NCBI GenBank assembly: GCA_965225915.1
Contig: OZ245326.1
Coordinates: forward strand, 2,480,001 to 2,544,000
DNA length: 64,000 nt
Reading direction: 5' to 3'
DNA from: JAAXHH01 sp965225915
GTDB taxonomy: Bacteria > JAAXHH01
Shown one piece after another: positions 36,546-44,808 of the stretch. Every line of letters begins with the position of its first letter. The first letter of the stretch is position 1. The notes under the pieces are model-generated. The model was not told the origin of the DNA. It made no database searches and saw only the letters and a list, made by a program, of their open reading frames with translations. The position numbers and the translations under genes are program-made.

Positions 36546-37295
36546 ATGGACATCCTGATCACCGGCGCTGCGAGCCGACTGGGCCAGGCCGTGGCCGAAG
36601 CTGTGGAAGGCCACCGGCTCCGCCTCATGGATGAATCGCCCGTCGAAGCACCCAATGCACCCGAAGACGGCGATGCCTTCGAGGGCAGCCTGCTGGACCA
36701 GGACGCCGTGTGGCGGGCGGTCCGTGGTATGGACGCCATCATCCACACCGGCGAGCCGCCGCAGAACATGCCGGATTCCGAGGTAGCCCGCGAACAGCAC
36801 CTTCTTGAACTGGCCACAAGGGGCACCCACCAGCTCTTCAAGGCCGGTGTGGAAGCCGGCGTGAAGCGCTTCGTCTACGGCGGGACCCTCGATCTATTCC
36901 GGTCCTATCCCGACGACGTCTACATCAGCGAGTTGTGGAAGCCGCTTCCCGAGCCCGACATGCCCGAAATGTCCCGTTACCTGGGAGAACACACCGCCCG
37001 GGAATTCGCCCGGGACTACATGGTGACGATCACGGGTCTGCGGCTGGGCAAGCTGGTCAGCGAAGAGGAAGTAACCGAGCAGGCGCCAGACCTGCTGTGG
37101 CTGGACTACCGCGACGCTGCCCAGGCATTCCGGCTGGCCCTGGAGCGCGACGCCTCGGACCAGGTCTGGTGGACGAGCCGCTGGGCCATGCACCACGTCT
37201 GCGCCGACCTGGAGAATCCCAAGTACCTCATCAACCAGGCCCGCGGGCTGGGCTACGCGCCGGTCCACAACTTCGCCGCGAACTGGCAGGACTGA
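36546..37295 (+). CDS. NAD(P)-dependent epimerase/dehydratase-like oxidoreductase
   Basis: 249 residues with AAAGGAG before the ATG. The Rossmann motif ITGAASRLGQAV is present, as is an acidic end in HRLRLMDESP and the sugar-nucleotide-family VKRFVYGGTLDLF. The active-site YxxxK is replaced by YLGEH near residue 140, so classical short-chain dehydrogenase catalysis is doubtful. It is followed by a second member in the same direction, which suggests a paired enzyme unit. Confidence 0.8.
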   Translation: MDILITGAASRLGQAVAEAVEGHRLRLMDESPVEAPNAPEDGDAFEGSLLDQDAVWRAVRGMDAIIHTGEPPQNMPDSEVAREQHLLELATRGTHQLFKAGVEAGVKRFVYGGTLDLFRSYPDDVYISELWKPLPEPDMPEMSRYLGEHTAREFARDYMVTITGLRLGKLVSEEEVTEQAPDLLWLDYRDAAQAFRLALERDASDQVWWTSRWAMHHVCADLENPKYLINQARGLGYAPVHNFAANWQD

Positions 37296-37304
37296 GGAGT
37301 GGTC

Positions 37305-38024
37305 GTGGAATCTGTACTGTTGCTCGGCGCGTCCGGGCTCATCGCGCCCCACATCATCCCCGCGCTGGAGAAGGATTACGACCTGAGGCTGGCCGACATC
37401 AAGGACCATCCCGACGGCAAGCCGGTCCAAACCGTCGACGTCCGCGACTACGTCCAGGTCCGCGAGGCCATGGAGGGCGTAGATGCCGTGATGAACTTCA
37501 CAGTCCTCCGTCACGACGCCGTGCTCAGCTTCCAGGTCAATACCATCGGGGCCTGGAATATCATGAAGGCGGTGGCCGACGCCGGTATCAAGAAGGTGAT
37601 CCACACGGGTCCGGGCCAGACGCTGGATTGGTACACCCACGACATGGACATCCCGGTCGAAGCGCCTGACGTGCCGTCCTCCGATTACTACCTCTTGACC
37701 AAGCACCTGTCCAACGAGATCGTCAGGAGTTTTGCACGTCGGTACGAGATTCATACGGTCTGCTACCTGTTCCAGGGTCTCAGGCCGCGTCCCACGGAGC
37801 CCGTCCTGCGTGAATCCGTCAAGGGGTTCGACATCATCTACGACGACCTCGCCGTGGCCTGCCGCCAGGGCCTCGAACTCCCCTCGGTGCCCGGATTCTA
37901 CCAGGCCTTCAACCTGCACAGCCACTGCGGACCGGGTCAGTACAGCCTGGAAAAGGCCGAACGCATCCTGGGGTACGCCCCCCAGGAGGATTGGGGAACG
38001 TGGCGGCGGCGGATGGTGGAGTAA
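37305..38024 (+). CDS. NAD(P)-dependent epimerase/dehydratase-like oxidoreductase, second copy
   Basis: 239 residues from GTG 37305, five bases after GAGGAG; GTG 37299 is two codons earlier. The nucleotide-binding motif is LLLGASGLIAPHI, with DVRDYVQVREAMEGVDAVMN and a Tyr-Tyr-x-x-x-Lys motif in DYYLLTKHLSNE, so the catalytic Tyr/Lys is conserved here. It starts ten bases after its neighbour. The two genes are about equally long but diverged, consistent with one active and one accessory subunit. Confidence 0.85.
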   Translation: MESVLLLGASGLIAPHIIPALEKDYDLRLADIKDHPDGKPVQTVDVRDYVQVREAMEGVDAVMNFTVLRHDAVLSFQVNTIGAWNIMKAVADAGIKKVIHTGPGQTLDWYTHDMDIPVEAPDVPSSDYYLLTKHLSNEIVRSFARRYEIHTVCYLFQGLRPRPTEPVLRESVKGFDIIYDDLAVACRQGLELPSVPGFYQAFNLHSHCGPGQYSLEKAERILGYAPQEDWGTWRRRMVE

Positions 38025-38026
38025 CA

Positions 38027-38098
38027 GTGACTGATGGAGTAACGGCGGTCGGCGGAATAACGGCAGTCGTCGGAACAACGGAGCCAGTCGGGGCAGCG
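38027..38098 (+). repeat. Degenerate short tandem repeat after the epimerase genes
   Basis: Units resembling GGAATAACGGCAGTCG recur about four times with substitutions. They lie in the spacer between convergent genes and contain no recognised coding sequence. Confidence 0.35.
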
Positions 38099-38160
38099 CG
38101 GGCTGCCGAGCCTAAGGCCGCTGTCAGGGTTGACGATGGATAAACGACTGCCCTGGTGTG

Positions 38161-38388
38161 TCAGATTCCTGGGGTGGGAGTAGTAGCGGAAGATGAATCT
38201 GAAGTTGTATTTGTTAGTATCGGATGCTTCCAACTGAACCATGCCTGGTCTCGATAACCGCTGGCCAGCTTGACGTTGATCTCGAGGCCCAGGGTAACAA
38301 CCTGTTCGTCATGTAACAATTCCATCAGTGTATTCTTAAGATGCTCAGCGACATCCTGGTTGAGCACCCTGCCTTTTTTCTCTGACAT
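38161..38388 (-). CDS. Small uncharacterised protein
   Basis: 75 residues with a strong AAGGAGAT about seven bases before the ATG. It starts MSEKKGRVLNQDVAEHLKN and has a polar C-terminal half rich in Thr and Ser. No signal peptide, membrane helix or named family is evident. It follows the coiled-coil gene at 38404 by 15 bases, so the two are one operon. Confidence 0.55.
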   Translation of the reverse strand: MSEKKGRVLNQDVAEHLKNTLMELLHDEQVVTLGLEINVKLASGYRDQAWFSWKHPILTNTTSDSSSATTPTPGI

Positions 38389-38403
38389 GCCGATCTCCTT
38401 CGA

Positions 38404-38658
38404 TCACTTCAACAGCAGTGTGACTGTACTGGTGATCATGAGGCCGATAATGGCGAGAAATCCGGTTAACATAAGGTTTCTCGTCCACCTGGAATCGCGC
38501 TCCATGTTTTTCAATCGTTCCGCGTTGTACTCTATCAGCGCTCGCATGTTATCGTCCGACCGTTCAAGCCAGGTCAGTCGACCCTTGACACTACGGTCCT
38601 TGAAGTAGACCTCTTCCATCAACTCTTCGGTATCTCTCACCAGTCTGTCATCGTTCAT
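38404..38658 (-). CDS. Coiled-coil protein with C-terminal membrane segment
   Basis: 84 residues from ATG 38658, preceded by an AGGA ribosome site; a longer reading to 38706 adds unsupported residues. An acidic coil (VRDTEELMEEVYFKDRSV, ALIEYNAERLKNMERDSR) precedes a C-terminal helix, NLMLTGFLAIIGLMITSTVT. It fits the general layout of the window's short membrane coiled-coil proteins, with the anchor at the C terminus. Confidence 0.6.
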   Translation of the reverse strand: MNDDRLVRDTEELMEEVYFKDRSVKGRLTWLERSDDNMRALIEYNAERLKNMERDSRWTRNLMLTGFLAIIGLMITSTVTLLLK

Positions 38659-38935
38659 TTCCTGATCCTGCCGGCATAGAAATGTACAACCGTAAGCAAC
38701 TGGCAATCAATATGCATTACCAACCAGTCTTTTTTATATAGTCGGGAATACACGGAAAAACTATGGACAAAGAAATCAGATGTACGATAATGGTAATCGA
38801 TGTGAAAGCAGATCACAACCGCATTTGCACGAGGTGAATACCTTCCCCAAAGCTACAATTTCATTATCCGTCTATACTCCCACAATCGATTTCGACACAC
38901 ATTTATAGATTACCCACACTGAAGGAGTAAGATAA

Positions 38936-40006
38936 ATGTCACAGACCGCCATGACCGTACGCGTATTCGTCGGCACCTACACCCAGACCACCAGCAAGGG
39001 TATTTACGTCTACGACGTCGACACCGACACCGGTGTCATGGAATACGTCAGCCACGTGGGCGGCATCACGAACCCGTCCTTCCTGGCCCTGACGCCCGAC
39101 GCCCGCTTCCTGTACGCCGTCGGCGAGACGGGCGATCCCCACGGCGGCGTCTTCGCCTATGCCGTGGACGCGTCCGGTACGCTCACTCCGCTGAACAGCC
39201 GGTCGACCCACGGCAGCGGACCCTGCTCCATCGACGTGCACCGCAGCGGCAGGGCCGTCCTCGTGGCCAACTACGGCGGCGGGTCCGTCTCCTCCTATCC
39301 CGTGAACGACAACGGCTCCCTGGGCGAGGCGGCCTCGGTGATCCAGCATACCGGCTCTAGCGTCAACCAGAGCCGCCAGCAGGAGCCCCACGCTCACATG
39401 ATCCGCCACGACCTGGACTACAACTTCGTCTTCTCGCCGGACCTCGGCACCGACAAGGTGATGATCTACGCCCTCGACCCGGAAACCGCGGTGCTGAGCC
39501 CCCACGGAGAGGCGTCCGTACCGCCCGGATCCGGCCCCCGGCACATCGAGTTCCACCCCAACCGGAAGTTCGCCTACGTCATCAACGAAATGGGCAACAC
39601 GATCACCGCCTTCGACTACGACGCCGAGGCCGGCACGCTCGCCGAGATCGAGACCGTGCCGACGCTGCCTGATGACTACGACGAGGTCAGCCACACGGCG
39701 GACATCCACATCACCGACGACGGCAGGTACCTTTACGGTTCCAACCGCGGCCACGACAGCCTCGCCATGTACGCCGTGGACGGGGACACGGGCCGCCTGT
39801 CCCTCCTCGGCATCGTGCCCACCGGCGGCGAGAACCCGCGCAATTTCGGCATCGACCCGACGAACAGCTTCGTGCTCGTCGGCAACCAGAGCTCGGATAC
39901 GGTCACGTACCATCGCCTCGATCCCGAAACGGGCCACCTTCATCTCTCGGGCGTCGTGGCCGACATTCCCATGGCCGTGTGCCTGAAGATGATCCTGGTG
40001 GACTGA
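38936..40006 (+). CDS. Lactonase-family seven-bladed beta-propeller (6-phosphogluconolactonase YbhE type)
   Basis: 356 residues after AAGGAG. The family pattern is clear: VFVGTYTQTTSKGIYVYDVD, NPSFLALTPDARFLYAVGET, AVLVANYGGGSVSSYPV, EPHAHMIRHD, GPRHIEFHPNRKFAYVINEM and NPRNFGIDPTNSFVLVGNQ. YbhE-type enzymes hydrolyse phosphogluconolactone or related sugar lactones. It precedes an acyl-CoA synthetase gene by 17 bases and could form an operon with it. No signal peptide was seen. Confidence 0.93.
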   Translation: MSQTAMTVRVFVGTYTQTTSKGIYVYDVDTDTGVMEYVSHVGGITNPSFLALTPDARFLYAVGETGDPHGGVFAYAVDASGTLTPLNSRSTHGSGPCSIDVHRSGRAVLVANYGGGSVSSYPVNDNGSLGEAASVIQHTGSSVNQSRQQEPHAHMIRHDLDYNFVFSPDLGTDKVMIYALDPETAVLSPHGEASVPPGSGPRHIEFHPNRKFAYVINEMGNTITAFDYDAEAGTLAEIETVPTLPDDYDEVSHTADIHITDDGRYLYGSNRGHDSLAMYAVDGDTGRLSLLGIVPTGGENPRNFGIDPTNSFVLVGNQSSDTVTYHRLDPETGHLHLSGVVADIPMAVCLKMILVD

Positions 40007-40023
40007 GTGCGGGAGACGGATCC

Positions 40024-42321
40024 ATGACATCCAGCCAGGGACGCGAAGGATCCGGCCCCGCGCAGCGCGAAGACCTGAGCGTGACGCAGAAAGGCGCCGG
40101 TCACGCTCAAGCCGATTCCGCTCAAGCCGATTCCGCTCAAGCCGATCCCGTGCAAGCTGATCCTGCGCAACAGGATCGTGCCTGGCGTACGTTCGTCGAT
40201 CGGACCCGCCGCGAGTCCTTGCCCTTCGAGTCCCACCTGGAGGCATACCACCGTATCTTCGACGGACGCCGGCCCGAGGACGGTCCTCCCCCCACCTGGA
40301 CGCCCGACGAGGAGATCGTCCGCCGATCGAACCTGAAGGCCAGCATGGATGCCGAGGGAATCGACCGTTACGAGGATTTCCACGCCTGGTCAGTCCGGGA
40401 CCGCCCCGCCTTCTGGACCCATACCCTCGAGCGACTCGGCGTGGTATTCACACGTCCGCCGGACACGATCCTGGACCTGGCCGGCGGCGTGCGCCAGCCC
40501 CGGTGGCTGCCCGGCACGGAAATGAACATCGTCGACAGCTGTTTTACCGACGACCCCAACCGCCCGGCGGTTATCACGCCCACGAAGGACATCTGCACGC
40601 TCTCAGATACCAATCCGGATCTGGACACCAACACTGCCCCGGGTCCGGGCTCCAAGGCCATTTCGGTCATCACCTACGGCGAACTGGAGCGCCTCGTTAA
40701 CCGATTTGCCAACGGTCTCGTCGACCGGGGTCTGGCGCCCGACCGGGCCATTGCCCTCTACATGCCCTTGTCCCTGGAGTGCGTGACCGCCTACCTGGCC
40801 ATCATCCGGGCGGGATCCAGGGTGGTGTCCATCGCCGACAGCTTCCCGGCGGCCGAGGTGCGCAGCCGCATGGCCATTGCCGGCGCGGACTGCGTCGTCA
40901 CCATGGACCACATAGTCCGCGGCGGCAAGACCATCCCTCTGTACGACACGGTGGTTGAGGCCGGCGCCTCCACGGTGATCGTCGTGCCCACCGGCGACCA
41001 TACATTCCTCCAGGACGACCAGGCATCTCCCCAGGATGAACAGTCATCCGGATGGGGTGAAAACGAACCCCGGCTTCGCGACGGAGATATCTCCTGGCCC
41101 GACCTCTTCTCCAGCGACGACACCTTCGAATCCGTCACGGGCGACCCCTACCGGACAACCAATGTCCTGTTCTCCTCCGGTACCACCGGCGACCCGAAGG
41201 CCATACCGTGGACCCACCTGACGCCCCTGAAAGGCGCCATGGACGGCTACTACCACCAGGACATCCGTTCCGGAGACGTGACGGCCTGGCCGACCAACAT
41301 CGGGTGGATGATGGGGCCGTGGCTCATCTACGCCACCCTGGTCAACGGCGCAGCCATGGCCCTGTACCCCGATACGACCAGCGAAGGCGGCTACCCCCGA
41401 TTCATCCAGCGCGCCGGCGTCACCATGCTGGGCGTCATTCCTTCCCTGGTACGGAACTGGAGGCACAGCGGCGCGACCGACGGCGTCGACTGGTCTTCGA
41501 TCCGTGTCTTCAGTTCAACGGGCGAACCCGCCAGCCGTACCGATTACCTGTGGCTCATGAGCCGCGCCGGGTACCGCGCGCCGGTGATCGAATACTTGGG
41601 CGGCACGGAGATCGGCGGCGGCCACCTGGCCTGCACGGTCCTCCAACCCTGCTCGCCCGCGACCTTCACCACGGCGAACCTGGGGGTGGATTTCATCATC
41701 CTGGACAAAGAAGGGCGGGAGGTCGAGGAAGGCGGAACCGGGGAACTCTATCTCAGCCCCCCGGCCCTGGGCATGTCGCAACAACTGCTCAACGGGGATC
41801 ACGAAGAAGTCTACTACGCCGGCTGTCCGCCTGGTACCCGCGGCGAGGTCCTGCGCCGCCACGGAGACCACGCACAGCGCCTGCACCGGGGGTACTTTCG
41901 AGCCCAGGGACGGGCGGACGACGGAATGAACCTGGGCGGTATCCTGGTCAGCCCCTTGGAACTGGAGCGGATCGTGGACGGCCATCCCGAGGTCTACGAA
42001 AGCGCGGCCGTGGCCCTGCAGCCCGAGGGGGAGGGCGCCGAACGGATGGTCATCTTCATTGTTCCCGAACCCGGTAGCGTCTATGCCGTCGCAATCTCTG
42101 ACCCCGTCCCAATCTCCGACCTCGACTCAATCTCTGACCTCGATCCAGCAGCGGATCTCAATACCGAAGCTTTGAAAGAGGAACTCCAGGCCAAAATCTC
42201 TGCCGGGCTGAATCCGCTCTTCAAGATCTACGATGTGAAGATCGCGGTGGAACTACCCCATACCGCTTCTGGAAAGTTGATCCGCCGTACGCTGCGAGGT
42301 CAGTTGAAGCAGGCAGAATAA
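40024..42321 (+). CDS. AMP-forming acyl-CoA synthetase, plant AAE17/18-like
   Basis: 765 residues from ATG 40024 after GGGAG. It has AMP-binding motifs FSSGTTGDPKAIPWTH and EYLGGTEIGGG, the adenylation hinge region REVEEGGTGELYL, and the C-terminal catalytic Lys in TASGKLIRR. The stretch WPTNIGWMMGPWLIYATLVN and the flanks resemble plant peroxisomal acyl-activating enzymes 17/18, so carboxylic acids of unusual type are plausible substrates. Two low-complexity insertions, absent from relatives, stand out: QAD repeats near residue 30 and a SDLDS/SDLDP run near 700. It is followed by a thiolase gene after 0.8 kb. Confidence 0.9.
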   Translation: MTSSQGREGSGPAQREDLSVTQKGAGHAQADSAQADSAQADPVQADPAQQDRAWRTFVDRTRRESLPFESHLEAYHRIFDGRRPEDGPPPTWTPDEEIVRRSNLKASMDAEGIDRYEDFHAWSVRDRPAFWTHTLERLGVVFTRPPDTILDLAGGVRQPRWLPGTEMNIVDSCFTDDPNRPAVITPTKDICTLSDTNPDLDTNTAPGPGSKAISVITYGELERLVNRFANGLVDRGLAPDRAIALYMPLSLECVTAYLAIIRAGSRVVSIADSFPAAEVRSRMAIAGADCVVTMDHIVRGGKTIPLYDTVVEAGASTVIVVPTGDHTFLQDDQASPQDEQSSGWGENEPRLRDGDISWPDLFSSDDTFESVTGDPYRTTNVLFSSGTTGDPKAIPWTHLTPLKGAMDGYYHQDIRSGDVTAWPTNIGWMMGPWLIYATLVNGAAMALYPDTTSEGGYPRFIQRAGVTMLGVIPSLVRNWRHSGATDGVDWSSIRVFSSTGEPASRTDYLWLMSRAGYRAPVIEYLGGTEIGGGHLACTVLQPCSPATFTTANLGVDFIILDKEGREVEEGGTGELYLSPPALGMSQQLLNGDHEEVYYAGCPPGTRGEVLRRHGDHAQRLHRGYFRAQGRADDGMNLGGILVSPLELERIVDGHPEVYESAAVALQPEGEGAERMVIFIVPEPGSVYAVAISDPVPISDLDSISDLDPAADLNTEALKEELQAKISAGLNPLFKIYDVKIAVELPHTASGKLIRRTLRGQLKQAE
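40105..40179 (+). repeat. 15-bp in-frame tandem repeat, five copies
   Basis: GCTCAAGCCGATTCC and variants repeat exactly every 15 bp from 40105. They encode AQADS, AQADS, AQADP, VQADP, AQQDR. The first two units are identical. This can expand or contract in 5-residue steps without disturbing the reading frame. Confidence 0.85.
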
Positions 42322-42384
42322 ACCAGGACGACGCTTCCTGTAGGGGAGAGGCCAGGCAGCAAACCGATGAAGATGTCCATGCAT

Positions 42385-42630
42385 TCACTCCCGTTCCTGT
42401 GTCAAAATCCTAAGCTGTCCCTCGACGCGTCCCAGCCTACCGTTTAAGTCGTGGATATCATTCCTGATCGCCTCATGTTCTCTCTTCATCTCGGCCCGGA
42501 TAGCCTGGAATCCCTCCCGCATTTCAGCGCGTAATTCGTTTGTAGACTCGTTGTGCCAGGTGACTGCCGCTACAACGAGCATGCCGACAAAAGTCGCGGC
42601 CTGAATGACGATCGCCAGTTTCCTGTACAT
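42385..42630 (-). CDS. Membrane-anchored hendecad coiled-coil protein
   Basis: 81 residues after AGGGAAC. The N-terminal helix VIQAATFVGMLVVAAVTW is followed by ELRAEMREGFQAI and RAEMKREHEAI, 11-residue units, and ends RLGRVEGQLRILTQERE. It is a paralogue of the gene at 35093-35449. It is convergent with the acyl-CoA synthetase gene. Function unknown. Confidence 0.7.
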   Translation of the reverse strand: MYRKLAIVIQAATFVGMLVVAAVTWHNESTNELRAEMREGFQAIRAEMKREHEAIRNDIHDLNGRLGRVEGQLRILTQERE

Positions 42631-43149
42631 GATGTTCCCTGGTTTGTGTTCACAATCCGAATCCGGTACCGAACTGGGTTCTTCTTACTTCAGTCGTAAT
42701 TTATCGAGAGATCTCGCATGTAAGTGATTTAAAAATCGCAGTGGTGATCCTTCAGGTTTGCGATATCCCCTCCAACCATCGTCATGCATCCGCAGTCGAA
42801 TATATTGAGGACTGTGTCGTTCGAGCACGACCGGCTACCAACCGGGCGATCATAGCGGACCGATTAACGGGCAGGATGGAGTTGCCTGGTAGGCTTGCAT
42901 AATGGATGTGCTTGACAGACATCCATACCAAACGTATGCATAAATAACCGGATACTCAGTCAGCGATGAAAAAACAGGTCTTGACTTATGCCACGGGTAC
43001 TCAACACTATTTAGTAAACATATCTTGACTTATTATATATTTAGTAATTCCATTTATATACCCTGAAATACAGCACAGTGCGGCACGACCGTCGCATCGC
43101 AAGAGACCTGAGTGCGGCAAGACCAGTCGCATTACAAGAGACCAAAGAC
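42631..43149. other. AT-rich non-coding region upstream of the thiolase
   Basis: No gene was found in about 520 bp. The AT-rich end contains TTGACTTAT at 42981 and 43025 and TATTTAGTAA at 43008 and 43038, a direct-repeat pattern. TTGACT at 42981 with CACTAT 18 bp later is a weak promoter candidate. A 32-33-bp imperfect repeat follows (separate entry). Confidence 0.3.
43077..43143 (+). repeat. Two-copy 32-33-bp imperfect direct repeat just before the thiolase
   Basis: AGTGCGGCACGACC...CAAGAGACC (43077-43108) is repeated as AGTGCGGCAAGACC...CAAGAGACC (43111-43143) with few changes. It ends six bases before the ATG of the thiolase gene, so it lies in the leader, and its end (AAGAGA) forms the likely ribosome site. 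Confidence 0.6.
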
Positions 43150-44271
43150 ATGAGCCGAAAGCGCGTCGCCATCGTCGCCGGCGGACGCACGCCTTTTGTA
43201 AAATCGAACCGGTCCTTCGCGGATCTGGATTCCCTGGCCATGGCCGTCCACGCCGTCCGGGGCACGCTCGACCGGAGCGGGATCGATCCGAAGTTGATCG
43301 AGTCCGTGGCTTTCGGTACCATGACGCCGGACCCGCTCAAACCCAACTTGGCCCGGGAGTTGGTCTTCGAGGCCGGGCTGCCGATCGGCGCCGAGGCTTA
43401 TACCGTGGCATCCTACTGCATCACCGGGCTGCGGGCCGTCACCGTAATCGCCGACGCCATTGCCGGAGGCCGCATCGAGGCCGGGCTGGCCGGTGGGGTG
43501 GATTCACTGACCCGGGCATCGCTGGATCTCTTCCGCGAGCCGTCCACGGGACTGACCATGGGCGAGCACATGGAACTGACCGTCAAGGAATGGGACATTC
43601 CCCGCGAGCGCCAGGACGAGGTGGCCCTGGCCAGTCACCAGAACGCCGTGGCCGCAAGGGAGAAGCTGGCCGGGGAGATCCACCCCCTCGCCGGGGAGAC
43701 GTTCGACTCCGGTCCCCGGGCCGACACGTCGCTGGAGGCCCTGTCTTCGCTGAAGCCGATCTTCGATCCTGAAAACGGCACGCTCACCGCGGGCAATTCG
43801 TCGCCAGTGACGGACGGTGCTGCGGCGGTGGTGCTGATGAGCGAGGAGAAGGCCGCCGAATGCGGACACGAGCCCCTGGCCTTCATAGGGGGCATGGCCT
43901 ACGCCGCCCTCGATCCGGCCGAAGGCCTGCTCATGGCCCCGGCCATATCCGTGCCGCGGCTCCTGGAGGAACGCAACCTGACGATGGACGACATGGACCT
44001 CATCGAGATCCACGAGGCCTTCGCGGCCCAGGCCCTGGCCAGCGCGGCTGCGTGGGAACGGGGCTGGAAGGGAGCGCCCACGGGAGAGGTAGACTGGGAC
44101 CGGGTCAACGTCGACGGCAGTTCCATCGCCGTGGGCCATCCCTGGGCGGCGACGGGAACCCGTATCCTGACGACCCTTGCGAACGAGATGGCGCGGCGCG
44201 ACGCCCGCTACGGCCTAGTCAGCATCTGCGCCGCCGGCGCCATGGCCGGGGCGTTCCTGCTGGAACGATAG
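43150..44271 (+). CDS. Thiolase-family acetyl-CoA acyltransferase
   Basis: 373 residues from ATG 43150, consistent with the family start MSRKRVAIVAGGRTPF; a GTG at 43078 adds 24 unconserved residues translated from the repeat. The nucleophile Cys lies in TVASYCITGLRAV, followed by GGVDSLT. The second conserved region is HEAFAAQALAS, the third GSSIAVGHPWAATGTR, and the last catalytic Cys is in SICAAGAMAGAFL. The enzyme cleaves 3-ketoacyl-CoA or condenses acetyl-CoA; position near an acyl-CoA synthetase suggests acid degradation. Confidence 0.93.
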   Translation: MSRKRVAIVAGGRTPFVKSNRSFADLDSLAMAVHAVRGTLDRSGIDPKLIESVAFGTMTPDPLKPNLARELVFEAGLPIGAEAYTVASYCITGLRAVTVIADAIAGGRIEAGLAGGVDSLTRASLDLFREPSTGLTMGEHMELTVKEWDIPRERQDEVALASHQNAVAAREKLAGEIHPLAGETFDSGPRADTSLEALSSLKPIFDPENGTLTAGNSSPVTDGAAAVVLMSEEKAAECGHEPLAFIGGMAYAALDPAEGLLMAPAISVPRLLEERNLTMDDMDLIEIHEAFAAQALASAAAWERGWKGAPTGEVDWDRVNVDGSSIAVGHPWAATGTRILTTLANEMARRDARYGLVSICAAGAMAGAFLLER

Positions 44272-44808
44272 GGATACATTTACGAAAATTAATACTTGAT
44301 TTAAGAATGGGGAGCGAGTAGACTGTTCCATGATCTATCCAACACACGTCACAACACACGGCAAAAATACAAAAAAGTTATTGACTTTGGCGCATTTACG
44401 GGATAATTTACTTGATTTTGTAGTACGGCCAATATATACTAAGTCTTGTTTTCCGAAGGGGTTTCGATTACGGAAAGCAGCATTAACACACGGTGAAGAA
44501 AGCGGTACCCTTGCACCTCTTGGTAAAGTTGCAGGATAACGGGTAGCGGTTTTCGCATGTTTACAGGTTCAGGCATGGCCTTAGATCATTTCGGTAGGAG
44601 CGGTTCTCATTCGACTGCAAGCACGCCTATCAAGGAGAATCAATTTATGTGTGTAAGTTCGTTGCGGCTTGAAACAGGACTTCGTTCTCACGTTGCATTC
44701 TCCCGACGGGAATCCCGGTCTGATCATGCCGGCATTTCCGCAAGCGTCAAGCGTATAGATAAGTGTGATCATCCATCCTTTATATTAAGGTTTAAGGAGA
44801 ATTTACAT
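44272..44808 (+). other. Long AT-rich leader of the giant adhesin gene
   Basis: About 540 bp lies between the thiolase and the preferred adhesin start. A good promoter is at 44412-44440, giving a leader of about 360 bases. Two well-placed ribosome sites (AAGGAGAAT near 44633 and 44793) precede in-frame ATGs at 44647 and 44809. A 69-codon open stretch from 44330 is not convincing as a gene. Confidence 0.5.
44412..44440 (+). promoter_or_regulatory. Candidate promoter for the giant Calx-beta autotransporter
   Basis: TTGATT (44412-44417) and TATACT (44435-44440) are separated by exactly 17 bases and sit in an AT-rich stretch; an overlapping TTGACT lies at 44381. The deduced start point near 44447 would give an untranslated leader of about 360 bases before the ATG at 44809. 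Confidence 0.5.

Noticed and set aside
36894..38078. 394-codon minus-strand frame opposite the epimerases
   Set aside because: Antisense to two coherent Rossmann-fold genes.
38939..40246. 435-codon minus-strand frame opposite the lactonase
   Set aside because: The plus strand has a complete lactonase; the antisense translation shows no family pattern and is rich in Arg, Gly and Val.
44330..44539. 69-codon open frame upstream of the adhesin
   Set aside because: No ribosome site or family resemblance; it overlaps the candidate promoter.
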